64,000 nucleotides of DNA from Blattamonas nauphoetae (GCA_033064195.1 JARBJD010000033.1:310001-374000), one strand, 5' to 3'; positions 1-12,100 are shown, counted from the first letter of the stretch. The notes: a model not told the origin generated them from the sequence alone. Made by a program: numbers and translations.

Positions 1-2843
1 CATCGTTCACAGTTGATCCTGCCCCAGCTCGTATTGAATCAGCTTCGTGTGTTCTGTCAGGTGATTCTGAGAGCGAAGCGACACTGAAGCTGTCTGGCTC
101 GAATCTCCCTCTGAACACAGAAATCACCCTCAAAGTCACGCAACTCTCATCGGATGGACATCTTGTTGGCTCTCCGATTCAGTTTGACCCTTCAAAAGCA
201 GTGAATACCTCAGCACTCATCATCGATGTCGACATGTATGCACCACATCCGAAAGTCTCATTTGGGACGAAGTATGAAGTGACCTCGGTTGTGATTGGCG
301 GAACATCTTCTGTTCTGACCCCAAACATTCACTTCTCCGTGCCAATTGAGCCTGTGCGTGTGGATGGTGTTTCAGTTGTCAATACCATCACAACAACTCA
401 AGTGAAGATCTCTGGAACTGGATTCATTGCTACAGAAACCTACACAATTGAAGTGTCTGGGATTCCGTCGGATGGTGGTTCAGGATCGAGTCATGGCCAG
501 ACCATCACAGTTGTGGCTTCGACGTCCCTTCTCGCCACATCATCTGTGATCATCCTCGGAAATGACGAATCTGCCGTTCTTCGATTTGGCTACACGTACA
601 CGATCAAATCAATCAAAACTGGGAAAGACGATGGATTTGTGGAAGGGACAATCACATTTGAAACCCCACTCGGACCAACACTCACATCGATCTCGTGTCC
701 TCTCTCTGCCTCCGACCCCAATTTTGTTGTTCTGACAGTTGGAGGACTGCGAATGATTGATGGTCAGTATTTTGTGGTCGATCAGAAAGACAGTGATCAA
801 CCCATCACGATTGAGGTTCCGATTACGTCCAACTTGGGAATGAAATCTCTTCTGGCGTTCGGTTCGGGTGTGTTGGAGTATTCGGGTGTATATGCTGTGA
901 AGCGGATGTGGAGTGAGAGTGTGGAAGTGTTGGTGGATTCTGGAGCTTCATCGTTCACAGTTGATCCTGCCCCAGCTCGTATTGAATCAGCTTCGTGTGT
1001 TCTGTCAGGTGATTCTGAGAGCGAAGCGACACTGAAGCTGTCTGGCTCGAATCTCCCTCTGAACACAGAAATCACCCTCAAAGTCACGCAACTCTCATCG
1101 GATGGACATCTTGTTGGCTCTCCGATTCAGTTTGACCCTTCAAAAGCAGTGAATACCTCAGCACTCATCATCGATGTCGACATGTATGCACCACATCCGA
1201 AAGTCTCATTTGGGACGAAGTATGAAGTGACCTCGGTTGTGATTGGCGGAACATCTTCTGTTCTGACCCCAAACATTCACTTCTCCGTGCCAATTGAGCC
1301 TGTGCGTGTGGATGGTGTTTCAGTTGTCAATACCATCACAACAACTCAAGTGAAGATCTCTGGAACTGGATTCATTGCTACAGAAACCTACACAATTGAA
1401 GTGTCTGGGATTCCGTCGGATGGTGGTTCAGGATCGAGTCATGGCCAGACCATCACAGTTGTGGCTTCGACGTCCCTTCTCGCCACATCATCTGTGATCA
1501 TCCTCGGAAATGACGAATCTGCCGTTCTTCGATTTGGCTACACGTACACGATCAAATCAATCAAAACTGGGAAAGACGATGGATTTGTGGAAGGGACAAT
1601 CACATTTGAAACCCCACTCGGACCAACACTCACATCGATCTCGTGTCCTCTCTCTGCCTCCGACCCCAATTTTGTTGTTCTGACAGTTGGAGGACTGCGA
1701 ATGATTGATGGTCAGTATTTTGTGGTCGTTCAGAAAGACAGTGATCAACCCATCACGATTGAGGTTCCGATTACGTCCAACTTGGGAATGAAATCTCTTC
1801 TGGCGTTCGGTTCGGGTGTGTTGGAGTATTCGGGTGTATATGCTGTGAAGCGGATGTGGAGTGAGAGTGTGGAAGTGTTGGTGGATTCTGGAGCTTCATC
1901 GTTCACAGTTGATCCTGCCCCAGCTCGTATTGAATCAGCTTCGTGTGTTCTGTCAGGTGATTCTGAGAGCGAAGCGACACTGAAGCTGTCTGGCTCGAAT
2001 CTCCCTCTGAACACAGACATTACCATCAAAGTCACACAACTCACATCGGATGGACATCTTGTTGGCACTCCGATTCAGTTTGATCCTTCAAAGGCTGTCG
2101 ATGCCTCGACACTCATCATCACCATCGAGATGTATGCAGATCAGTCCAAACTCTCATTTGGGACGAAATATGAAGTGACATCGCTTGAGATTGACACAAC
2201 ACCTTCTGTTCTGACACCGAAGATTCAGTTCTCAGTGCCAATCGAGCCTGTGCGAGTGACAGGTGTTTCAGTTGACAATACCATCACAACAACTCAAGTG
2301 AAGATTTCTGGGTCTGGATTCATTGTCGACGAAACATACAAAATGGAAGTATCTGGTACACCTTCAAATGGTGGAACAGGTGCAAGTCATGGCCAGACCA
2401 TCACAGTTGTGGCTTCGACGTCCCTTCTCGCCACATCATCTGTGATCATCCTCGGAAATGACGAATCTGCCGTTCTTCGATTTGGCTACACGTACACGAT
2501 CAAATCAATCACAAATGGGACGGAAGACGGATATGTGGAAGGAACACCCACATTCGACACCCCTTCATTCTCTCCCGACCAGCCTCAGATTCTGTCTGCA
2601 TCTGTTGAGACGAATGGCCAGAAAACTCGAATGTGGATTGTTCTTTCTGGTTCGAATCTGCTTCAGGATTCGCGTTTCACACTCACACTCAACAATAACA
2701 TGAAGATTGATGGTGTGATGGTTTCGAGTTCAGAAGGAAGGAGTGAAGAGGTGATCCTAGGCTTTCATGACTCTCTTTCATTCTCGTCGACTTATCATGT
2801 GACTGATGTGCAGGCTTCTGATTGGTCTGACCAAAACAGGTAA
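1..2843 (+). repeat. 948-bp coding tandem repeat, three units
   Basis: Units lie at 1-948, 949-1896 and 1897-2843. Units 1 and 2 differ visibly at only a base or so (GATCAG versus GTTCAG near 780 and 1728). Unit 3 differs at many positions but contains a stretch near 2388-2515 identical to 1440-1565. Confidence 0.93.
3..2843 (+). CDS. Receptor-like surface protein, piece 1: IPT-like tandem repeats
   Basis: The frame is open from the window edge to TAA at 2841, so the true start lies upstream. Three tandem units of 948 bp (316 aa) begin at 1, 949 and 1897. Units 1 and 2 are almost identical, and unit 3 has diverged. Each unit holds about three Ig-like modules of IPT/TIG type, each ending in a strand such as VKISGTGF, LKLSGSNLPL or LTVGGL. 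In known families such modules form extracellular stalks. The last module (QPQILSASVETNGQ) replaces the usual third one. The frame ends at SDWSDQNR just before an insert, and a matching C-terminal half resumes at 15,803. The final bases (ACAG|GTAAAG) could be a 5' splice site, with the insert lying in an intron. That the three pieces were one gene is inferred from the paralogue at 39,886-49,227. Confidence 0.8.
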   Translation, partial: SFTVDPAPARIESASCVLSGDSESEATLKLSGSNLPLNTEITLKVTQLSSDGHLVGSPIQFDPSKAVNTSALIIDVDMYAPHPKVSFGTKYEVTSVVIGGTSSVLTPNIHFSVPIEPVRVDGVSVVNTITTTQVKISGTGFIATETYTIEVSGIPSDGGSGSSHGQTITVVASTSLLATSSVIILGNDESAVLRFGYTYTIKSIKTGKDDGFVEGTITFETPLGPTLTSISCPLSASDPNFVVLTVGGLRMIDGQYFVVDQKDSDQPITIEVPITSNLGMKSLLAFGSGVLEYSGVYAVKRMWSESVEVLVDSGASSFTVDPAPARIESASCVLSGDSESEATLKLSGSNLPLNTEITLKVTQLSSDGHLVGSPIQFDPSKAVNTSALIIDVDMYAPHPKVSFGTKYEVTSVVIGGTSSVLTPNIHFSVPIEPVRVDGVSVVNTITTTQVKISGTGFIATETYTIEVSGIPSDGGSGSSHGQTITVVASTSLLATSSVIILGNDESAVLRFGYTYTIKSIKTGKDDGFVEGTITFETPLGPTLTSISCPLSASDPNFVVLTVGGLRMIDGQYFVVVQKDSDQPITIEVPITSNLGMKSLLAFGSGVLEYSGVYAVKRMWSESVEVLVDSGASSFTVDPAPARIESASCVLSGDSESEATLKLSGSNLPLNTDITIKVTQLTSDGHLVGTPIQFDPSKAVDASTLIITIEMYADQSKLSFGTKYEVTSLEIDTTPSVLTPKIQFSVPIEPVRVTGVSVDNTITTTQVKISGSGFIVDETYKMEVSGTPSNGGTGASHGQTITVVASTSLLATSSVIILGNDESAVLRFGYTYTIKSITNGTEDGYVEGTPTFDTPSFSPDQPQILSASVETNGQKTRMWIVLSGSNLLQDSRFTLTLNNNMKIDGVMVSSSEGRSEEVILGFHDSLSFSSTYHVTDVQASDWSDQNR

Positions 2844-3007
2844 AGCTGGGTACAAATGATCCCACGAGACCTTTTTTTGGGTGGGATCATTTCCCCTAAA
2901 TAGGCGCTTCGAAATCGCTCTCAAACTGTTTCAGTGTTGTGACTCGCCGATGAACCGAATGCTCATTTCTCTCTTGATTTTACATGTGAACTCTCCAATG
3001 AAACTGT

Positions 3008-5720
3008 TTGAATCCATTTTTTTCTTCCTATGACGTTTCATTGAGTTTTTTGATATCAATGAATTCAGTTCACTTTTACATCTTCCATCCTCATGAATTT
3101 CATTCCATCTCCCTTTCCAACACCTCACTGATACTTTACATTGATGATCACATCCATAACGCACACAACAAGTACACTGAGGCGAACGAGTGGAGCATCT
3201 GCACGTCCTGCCCAATCCAAGGTCGCGTTGTTGTTCAGCCGCTCTCGCTCAAAACCACTGTTTGTTCATCGGAGTTCCTCGGAAGCTGGGAAACACTCTC
3301 AACTGCTCTGAACGAAGACCCAATCATTCAAACAGTGATAGAAACTGCGTCTGGCAAGAAAGATCCAAAACCAGCGAGTTCCTTCTCACAGCCTTTCTCG
3401 TCGTTCTCAACCCCTGACTTCATGAAACCCACACAGCCGTCGGTGGCCGACACGAATGATATGATCATCCACATATCCAACCCTCTCCCAGGTGTGGAAG
3501 GCCCCACTCTCTGCGTCCCCACCGATCGCTCGACAGTGTCTGGTCCTCCAAACCGTCCCTCCTCGTTGCCTTCTTCCCCCACGTCTCCGCCAGTCATTCT
3601 CATCGCAAATCCCAACCCCTCATCCTGTCGCAGATTTCTGGTCGTGTACCGATCTGGTCTGTCTTCAACCAGATCTTCGCCCATCAGCCAACATCCCTCT
3701 CCAAAAGAACTCAGTCGCTCCAAATTATGTTGGCTCCTTCGTTGGCACCTGTCAGACATGTCCGTGTGGCATGCTCCCATCATCCAAGCTCGCATGCACT
3801 CGACTTTCAGAGGCTCGTATCCATTCATCCTCCACGACGACTTTATGAATGAGTATGGTGTCCTGAATGTTCGTCTGAAGGAGGCATGGTATCTCCCAAT
3901 GACTGAGATCACCACACTCTCGTCGGAATTTCTGATTGAGGGAATTCTGGTCAATTCACTCCTCCTCTGTGGAGCATCGTTCCAAAACAATCTTGCAGAG
4001 TTGATGCCCAAGGACAGTGACGGGGTTGCCTACTACACAGCTGATGCGATTGGGATTTGCAGAGTCTGCGTGTCAGGAAACTCTCCTCTCCCACCAATGC
4101 CAATCCAGCTGACACAGTAAACCAACTCTCTATTCGCCATTCCTTCGCAAAACGTGACAATGGAACAGCTGATCGCCGATACTGCGATCACCGTCAACCA
4201 CCAACCAGTCCTTGCCCGACAGTTGCTCTTCAAGTCAACCAAACTGAACACTACCCTGAAGATGAAGTACTTCACTCCCACACGCATTTTAGCTTCTGAT
4301 GACACACACGGCTTTTAGCATCAGTTGTTGACACTCGCTGTGTGCGCCACGAAGGATGGAGAAGAGTCGGAAGTCTTCCCACATCCACTTTTTGTGAAGA
4401 TTGTGAATAAGGTGTGGTCCATTGATCCTAACTTCCTCTTCTTTGCCGACTTCATCAACCAAGATGATTCCCTCAAAACATACACTCTCTCTGAAGCCAG
4501 TACCAACGAAGCGTCTGTCAAAGGTCGTTGAACTCGATTTCGGTGTCCAGAAACTGAACGAAGCAGGAAGAGTTGACGAAGAGACAACGAGAATGCGACA
4601 AAACGCATCAGCACTGCAACCAGTCCAGCTGGATCAGCAGCCGTTACACGAACTGTTCTCAGGCGTCCCTCAGCCCTCCACTCAGTCATCGTCATTATCA
4701 GCATTCCCAGGCACAACACCACAAGCCGCACACCCCTCGTTCTATCCCGGAACAACTCCAATGGGCACATCTCATAAGTGTCTCTCTGCTCTCTGTCCAA
4801 CCATCAACCGTGTCCCGCTCAGTTCAGCCACACTCTCATCTGAGCACATTCTCAACTCCGCCAGCCCCGACAGGTGAATCAACTCAATCTCTCGTTTCCA
4901 GGGCATCCATCTGCAGTGACTCCATTGAACTAGCCTCCAACTTTCGAAGGATCAACTTCTCGTGACCTCCACTCAGACATCATCGCCGGCAGCAGCTACA
5001 AACCGGACTCTTACTTCGAGCATACTCGCCCACAGCCCCAACTTTCTCTGTTGAAACCTGTCGTCGCCGCTGTTCGCAAACCACAATACAACATTCTGTC
5101 ACTGAACACTCGTGTGAGTTATGATTCCACTCTGCGCCCTCAGCAATCACCATACGTCGAGACCAGCCGGAAACAACAGCAGTTCGCTGAGAAACAAACA
5201 ACACAGAGTCTCATTACACAACTAAAGACATATTTGGAACAAATTCAGAGAATTACAGTGAATCGAAAGCTTCTGATTGCACTCACGCTCGACATGAACG
5301 ATTTTGAGCAATTCTTCAACGATTCTGGATACCAGAACAACATGGACCAGACAAACAATGGGATCGAGTCAACGCTGACACTCCTCTCGTTCCTGTCCCC
5401 AGGCCTCTTCTTCACCAAGGTCAAGCCAAAACACAACCGGACAGAATCAGGACAGTCGATCATCCACAAGAACCTGTCATTTTTCATCAACAAGGTCCAA
5501 CAACAATATATCAGGAATCTCCCCAAAGATGTCTGTATAGCTGTATGGTTTGCTTTCTCATCATATTGCTTACACTCTTTTCGTTATGTCATCTTAGGTA
5601 TGCTTCCCAACAAACATTCTCGTGTTGAGATTCTCTCCCTCCACAGATATGAAAGACCACTCGCTCGTCAACTTCCACACACAATGAGCATTGTCTGGGC
5701 TCCGTGTGTCTTTGTCCTTT
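3008..5720 (+). pseudogene. Unidentified protein-coding relic, several frames
   Basis: Coding-like stretches run in different plus frames and are joined by stops: about 3,600-3,850 (SQISGRVPIWSVFNQIF), 3,840-4,080 (RLKEAWYLPMTEITTLSSEF, PKDSDGVAYYTADAIG), 4,320-4,530 (FVKIVNKVWSIDPNFLFFAD) and 5,210-5,540 (LLIALTLDMNDFEQFF, LSFLSPGLFFTKV). They look like one decayed gene. Phrases such as WSIDPNFLFFAD and LSPGLFF loosely recall alpha-amylase-fold glycosidases, but I do not recognise the protein. Some junctions may be introns (for example an acceptor before 5,647) rather than damage. Confidence 0.35.
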
Positions 5721-6240
5721 TCTGACATTCATATCTGCCATATTCATGCAAACAGACGAACACTCACCGCAGGCCAACTCACCCCTCGACAGAAGCCCAA
5801 CCGTTCACCCACATCACATTCATCTTCCCCGGACAGTGTGGAGATGGTTCCAATGGACCAACATTCTCATCACACCGCCCCACTCCCCTTCCACAACCAG
5901 GGCGACACCCACAACGAGTATGACGCCATCTACAACCCCTCTCCCCTCCTCGGCCAGACCATACTGCTTCGGAAGCAGATGAACAAGCGCTCAGGTCACT
6001 CGCTCCTCCCAACCCCACCCCGCCACCCCGTTCTGGCCTCTGCTGGCCTCTCCTCGCCCTTTCCTGACCAGCCCGACGTTGCCTTCAACGGCGATGTCTG
6101 GTTCGACCACAGCGATCGAGCAGAAGAGGCGGTGTGTCTGTCTCTGTTCGTCTTCATTCTCTCGTCCTTCCTCAGCCTTCCTCACACTGAAACACAAACG
6201 TCTCACTTCAATCACGCGATTGAGATGGTAAAGTTGTAAC
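5720..6240 (+). other. Weak coding-like stretch upstream of the hAT gene
   Basis: A plus-strand frame with NEYDAIYNPSPLLGQTILL and DVAFNGDVWFDHSDRAEE may be the end of the preceding relic. The composition is proline- and serine-rich and I cannot assign it. The left end of the hAT element should lie between here and 6,380, but no convincing inverted terminus is visible. Confidence 0.25.
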
Positions 6241-6380
6241 GTCGATGTAAAGACGACCTCATTATTGTGTAGATGATTGTTTAGTATTTCTTCAACTCAC
6301 AAACATTGACAAATTGTTTAGTTTCTGATGGTAAATGAACTAATTTTGAGTTGATCTGGAGCAGTTTACTTCAAATTTCG

Positions 6381-9300
6381 ATGTCTCAACGTCAGAACTG
6401 TCGTCTCACACAACCTACACTCTCTATGTTCTCCAAACACGTCAAAGAGCAGGCTTCTCGTCATCGCGAGTTGCCGCCGTGGTTGGATGACAATGTTCTG
6501 GATTCCGACGTGGATCTCAGCGGAGAACGCTCAACTGGAAGACCTGGTGAGCCTAACAGTACTTCACACGCGATTGAAGTTGCCAAGTATGAAAAAACAC
6601 CCGAAGAAATAGAAATCGAAGTGCAAAAGAAGTTCTCCAGATGGATCCTTCGAAAGGAATGCATCTTCGTTGACGATGCTTCCGTATTTGTCAAACAGGA
6701 CGGGGGAATCATATGTCGAATCTGCAACGCTCACAGTAACCACTTACCAAAAACCCGAGATGAATACGTCAAAACACAGTCAAGACCTTACCGGGAAAAG
6801 AGCCTAACGAATCATGTCAAAACTGAAACACATCTCCGAGCCGTTCAGCTGTGGCTTCAAGACAAAGAACTTCGAGAAAAGACTCTTACCACAGGCAATC
6901 CTCAAGGACATTCAAAACACAACAAAAATCAATTCAGAGCCGTAAATCAAATCTGCCACCGTCACAATTCTATCATTGACTTCAAATCCTTAACAAATGT
7001 CCTCAATTCTGTTGATAACGAGGAATACATCTCAATTGAGGACGATTCAGATTATGCCCGCTTTTGGAAGTTGGCCGGCATTATTGACAGGACTTATACC
7101 GCCGATTTGTATCAGTTAATCTCACCCATGACCCCACTATCTCTCAGTCTTGATATTTCGACTGACGTATCTACAATCTCCGTCCTCTGCGTTAACCTCC
7201 GTTTTCTCACCGAAAGCCACATCCCTCGCGTAATCCTTGTGGGACTTGCTGAAATGGACGAAGGCACGAGCGGAAAGCAAATCTACTTAAAATTTCGGCG
7301 AATCATGGAGGATCAAAAGATATCGATGAAGCAAGTCGTCTCCGTCGCAACTGACGGAGACCCGGCGATGACTGGGACAAATCACGGCTTTCTGGGCGAG
7401 TTAGAGAAAGATAACAAAAATATCCTCCATCACAAATGCGATGCGCACAATCTGCAACTTGCTCTGAAGTACTCATTTCAAGTTCCTGATGACACAATAA
7501 CAGCAACTCTGATCCATAACGCAGCAACAATAATCAATTTGATCACAAAGAATCCGGGACGAAAAAGACAATTTGCCAATGAACAGCGAAAAAAGAAAGC
7601 GTACGATACAAAAACTATCCAAACCAATCCAAGTGAGATGGTCTACCTGTGCAAAAACCATCAAACAATCATTTGAATATGCTGACAGTATCTCAACTGT
7701 TCTTCAATCGGCGCCTGGATCCCTCGCCGAATCTATGGTGGAGTGTCTGACAGATCCAACAAATCTGCTTCGAATGGGGGCACTCTCGCATTTGTTGTCC
7801 TGGGCTGACCAGACGAACAAAGAGTTGCAGTCGGACTCACTAACTGTCTGTGAATCCTCTGAATGCATTGGAAGACTCAGAGATCGCTGTTTAAACACTT
7901 CAAAGACAGATGTGGAGGCACATCTTTCATCAATCATCTCAAGCTTCTCGTATGAACAGTGTCTACCATTCATATCGATTGTAGCTGATGAATTCGTCGA
8001 ATGGGCTCAAATTTTAGCTACAAACCTCGAACATCGTTTTGCTAACAGGTCGAGTCTCGATGGTCACGATTTATTCACTCATGACAATTTGATGCGGGAG
8101 AACACACACGACACAGATATGGCGCTGATGAATTTTGCAAATCTATTTTCTCATCTCGTTCCGACACTCCTACAAAGACATCTACTAATTGGCTTGGGTC
8201 GGCATGTCCTCCTCCAAAAACCCGTGTCCTACGATAGGACACGGGTTTTTGGCGCTTAATTAGGCGATGAGTGGGTTTTGTTGAATAAGTACAAAGATGA
8301 TGTGATATCATGTGAATGGTTTTGTTTTTCAACTCAAAATGTGTTTTTAGGTTCATTTTCCATAAATTAGAAGCGAAAACGGTGAAATGTTGACGATCTT
8401 TGAAATTAAAGGTATCATGGTCTGATCGAGAACGTGTTCTCTCAAGATACACGAATCTGAGCACTTCTATCACCAAATTGAGAAACATGAAAGAAGGAAA
8501 CGTGGCTTTGATGAACGTGAGATGATATTCACAACGGTATCAAGCGAGGGAACAGCCTTCACAGATTTTGCATTTCTCCAGGCGCTTCATCACCACACTA
8601 GTTGAGTGGGTAGTCATTCTTTGTTCAGCAATCAGTTCCTGGAGGAAGATATGTTGTCTCCTCTGACGGTGCCAAGGAAAGTTACATTTGATCCGACAAA
8701 GAGATCCAGCATTCTCAGGTCGATATGTTCTTGTTCATAGCATTGAATTCATGTGGTACTCATATGGAGCACAGTGATGGGGATGAATATCACTATTGCG
8801 AGAGAGTTGAGGAATAGGAGTGTGTTGTAATATTGACGCTAGATCTGAACGAAATGGAGAGGACAAGACAGAGTCAAAGGAAAGGCAAAAGAAGAGATGA
8901 AACAAAAAATCGAAAAAGAAGAGAAAGGCAGTGTGGTGGATGAGAAAGGACAAAAGAAGGGTCGGCAGACATAATCCACTTCAGAAGCACATGTCATCGC
9001 TTTCTTCGCATTTTCTGCATCTCTCTTCCACCCACTTTGGAAGAAGGCTAGCGAGATCAAAATGAATTCGTCGTTCATCTGATTAGTGAAGAACAACATC
9101 GCTCGCATCAACACAGGAAGGACGCGGCCAATATCTCCGACCATAATTGCCAATATAGGCCGAAAAATAACCAGAGCTGACAGGTCCGAGTTGTTCTCTT
9201 TGTGAGTTGGAGTTTGAAACGAATTGACAGGCTTCTGTGGGGCTGCCGTGAACACCTTTGTTCGGATCCAAGTTGGAGGGGTTCCAAGCGCGTCAGGAAG

Positions 9301-12074
9301 TGGAGCACTCATCGTATTGTCTAAAATTAGTGTTTTGTGCATATTTCGTCCATATGAAGCAGAGTGATGAAGGAAGCAGTGATTTTGGAAGAGATCTTGC
9401 TGTCTGCGAAGAAATGTCCTCAATACTTGAAATTAATGGTTCTCACACGCATCCTTCATCCAAAGTCATTTGGGACAAATCATCGACGATAAAACGGTTG
9501 ATGATGAGGTCCAGGCGTATTGAGGATGTGATGGCCTCCGAGACCGTTCAAATGAACAGGAAGATTGAGGCAAATTTGGCCTCGATGTGATGGAGGGAGA
9601 GCATCTGGTGGGGAAAGTGAGATGAAGAAACATTGAGAACAGGAATAGGAACTAAATAGTGTCAATGAAGGGGACAAAATCCAGAACGAACTCTTCTCCT
9701 TCAACAAACCTCCGCCTTCATTCAAAGCTTCTCCTCTGTTTACCAAGCATCTCTTGCACGTGATTTTGGATGGTACGAAGTTGGCGTTCCACTTATTCGT
9801 GGAAGTGGGAGAGTATTGAGTGGTTAAAGAGATATGGGGGTATATGGTGGAAAAAAGAATGTGAACGAGAGAATACCACGATAATGACTGCTATTGAGGG
9901 TCGTACAAGAGATGAGTGAGGACGTAGAGATGATTAAACTGAAGTCGGAGATAAGATCTGAGAGAAGCGAGTTAACGTATAAAGGAACGAAATCAAATTA
10001 AGGTCATCCAATTTAGAGCCAATAACTACTCAATCAAGACATTCCCACGGAGAGAGATCATCAGAAGGCGAGAAGTCGTCCAACAGTCCCATCAACACCA
10101 TGCCAGCGACAGTCCTGAAATGAAGAGCAATATGTGAGGATGAGGAAAGAGTGGAGAAATTTAGGGGAATGAACAACATCAGCGAGGCAGGAGGGGAGAC
10201 GATCCACAGATCGAAAAAGAAGTGATTTCCTCTAAAAACGAAAGGAGCTCGAATAAACGAAGAGAAGGAGGAAATACAAACGAGAAGTTCATCTCCCTCT
10301 CCTCACATACTGGACAGCTAAGGAGACTTGTGCTTCCCAAAGATTTTTAGGATCTTGTTCGTTTCCTAGTGGTTCATCATCAGTTCGATGCAAATCATTC
10401 AGTCCCATTTGGATTCCTGTTTAGAGAATCTTGAGGAACGTCTTGGAAGAATATTGGTTTTCTGTTCATTTCATTTTGCCATTAATTTCGATCGGTTCAA
10501 ATTTCATTTGGAACAAGAGTTCTATTCGAAAACTAAGAGGAGTATTTGGTCAAGAGGAGGATAATCACAAGAAGAAAGCATATTGGCAGACCGTACTGCC
10601 CATATCTCACGTGTTCCTCAGCACGTCAAACATTCAGGATGATGACAAGGTCTAGACGCACGAGATGATCAGAAGAAGTGACAATAGAGAATACAAAGCA
10701 AAAAGAGAGCACACTGGTCACTTCAACTCGTCGTATTTCAGTTCAGTTTGATCGTGTCTGACGGAACCTTGATCGTGTGATCCAAGGCCTTGAAAAGAAG
10801 TGAGAGGGAAATCAGTGAGAGATAAATAAGAGAAGAGCAGACAATGAACTGAGACTTTAGTATTTTCATGAAAGATATCACTTTTCTCTCTTTGTCCTCA
10901 TCCCGTGAGAAATATTCTGTGAGAACGAGTTTGATTCGCACTGAAATCTGAAATGGAGGAAAGTAGAGAATAGAGCAGAAAAAAGAGCAGACAGATATCT
11001 TCTTTATTGAACGAAACCGTTCTGTTCGATCATGTCGATGTCATCCCGAGCCATGATGTCCATTGTCTTTAAAAGAAGAGTGATATAAAATTGACTCTAA
11101 CAACTAGAAAAAAAGCGCACAGAGTACCTCTACAAATCAGTCTCCGGAGACACAAGTGCCATTTAGCAGAGTTGAGGGGCGTTCGAGAAAAATGATGGTT
11201 TGATAGGACAGATCGGGCCACCATAGGACATGATAGGACAGGACAGGACAATTGTCCTCCCTCGATTTTATCGTGAAAATGAGACGCAAGTATTGTGAAT
11301 GTCTCAAAAAGCTTTCATGTCCTATGGTTTGAGCCCGATTCAGAATTGTCCTATCGTGTCCTATGGTGGGCTGATCGAACGCTTTTGGACAACTTTCGCG
11401 ATTTTACTCAAAATAACGTGAAAAAACACAATTGAAATGATTCTAAAACAGAAAATGTGTATTATTGTCTCGAATCTTTCCTCATTTTTCGTTTCAGGTT
11501 TTCACTAACAGACAACGCAGGAGACTGGTTCAATTCCTGTCATCAGCACTTTTATCCAGATTGTCCTCATCTTTTTGGCTGTCCTATAGGACAGGACAGG
11601 TAGGACATGCCGACCCAAGCCAATCTACTAATCCACTGGCATTGCCTCAAATCCATCTATCAACTCGAGTTCAGTGGCATTCCCTATTCCTCGACTGGAA
11701 TCATCGATGCTATTCTTTCGCATCCACGGTTCCAGACCCTCACAGCCATCATTCCACTTGTACGCGTTTCGAGCACAATTATGGCAACTTCAGTTGCCAC
11801 TGAAAGGGAGTTCTCGTTAGTGCACTATATCAAACGTAAGGAACGCAGCTTGCTAACTACGAATCATCTGGAATTACTAGCCCGCATTGCGCACAATGCT
11901 CCCGTCCTTCTGTCCAATCAACAACTTGAACGACTGATGAACGAATTGAACGCTGGAAATGTGATGAAAGTTAAAAGAAGAGAATCAACTCCTATCCCAG
12001 GCAACCCTTTTTCTCACCCCCTCGTCATCAAAAGTTCAACGGTCCTCATTCTAATGTTTTTTAACTTTATTTGA
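6381..12074 (+). CDS. hAT-family transposase, interrupted by a nested element
   Basis: The start at 6381 begins MSQRQNCRLTQPTLSMF. A BED-type zinc finger follows (GIICRIC, then NHVKTETH), then the RNase-H-like core: SLDIST (first Asp), ATDGDPAMTG (second Asp) and CDAHNLQLALK. After about 7,600 the frame shifts by one (frame 6,381-about 7,620, then about 7,573-8,188), either a frameshift or a small intron. The protein continues VRWSTCAKTIKQS and FANLFSHLVPTLLQRH to 8,188. There a 3,435-bp element interrupts it, and it resumes at 11,632 with HWHCLKSIYQLEFSG and the C-terminal dimerisation region ATSVATEREFSLVHYIKR. Taking out the nested element and one 8-bp duplication keeps the frame exactly. 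Known role: cut-and-paste DNA transposition. This copy cannot make the full protein now. Confidence 0.85.
8181..8188. other. Left 8-bp target-site duplication of nested element
   Basis: TCTACTAA at 8181-8188 is repeated at 11,624-11,631. An 8-bp duplication is the hallmark of the hAT superfamily. Confidence 0.93.
8839..9423 (-). pseudogene. Exon-like coding block inside nested hAT element
   Basis: The minus-strand frame reads KTLILDNTMSAPLPDALGTP, then VFRPILAIMVGDIGRVLPVL-like text (ALVIFRPILAIMVGDIGRV) and FILISLAFFQSGWKRDAENA. Composition and hydrophobic patterning look like real protein, unlike the plus strand. A second possible block is at about 9,430-9,600. I do not recognise the protein. 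It is probably part of the host sequence captured by the element. Confidence 0.35.
10030..11065 (-). pseudogene. Captured host-gene exons with introns, inside nested hAT
   Basis: On the minus strand several short exon-like segments end or begin at good splice sites: TMDIMARDDIDMIEQNGFVQ then a stop (about 11,056-10,994, acceptor TTTTAAAG); RIKLVLTEYFSRDEDKERK to LKSQ (about 10,940-10,850), then ALDHTIKVPSDTIKLN and a stop (to 10,733); MGLNDLHRTDDEPLGNEQD to LAVQ with a GTATGTG donor (about 10,410-10,310); SVDRLPSCLADVVHSPKFLH; and TVAGMVLMGLLDDFSPSDDL to a stop near 10,033. These look like 3' exons of two genes. Their presence inside a transposon resembles Pack-type gene capture. Functions are not recognised. 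Confidence 0.45.
11624..11631. other. Right 8-bp target-site duplication of nested element
   Basis: TCTACTAA, identical to 8181-8188. The host hAT codons CTA CTA ATC continue across it in frame. Confidence 0.93.
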
Positions 12075-12100
12075 CATTCATTTCACAATTGAGTTCAGAA

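Larger units (their letters stand above)
8189..11623. mobile_element. Nested hAT-type transposon, 3,435 bp, non-autonomous
   Basis: Perfect 22-bp terminal inverted repeats (TTGGCTTGGGTCGGCATGTC plus CT) lie at 8189-8210 and 11,602-11,623. They are bounded by the 8-bp duplication TCTACTAA. Subterminal regions are rich in short GTCCTAT/ATAGGAC motifs in both orientations (8,216-8,252 and 11,205-11,600), as hAT transposases usually need. No transposase frame is present inside, so mobilisation would be in trans. The interior carries exon-like host sequence on the minus strand. It was inserted into an older hAT transposase gene without other damage, so it is the younger of the two. Confidence 0.92.

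Noticed and set aside
3328-4011. 227-codon minus-strand frame
   Set aside because: It overlaps more protein-like plus-strand frames and shows only low-complexity composition; probably a shadow.
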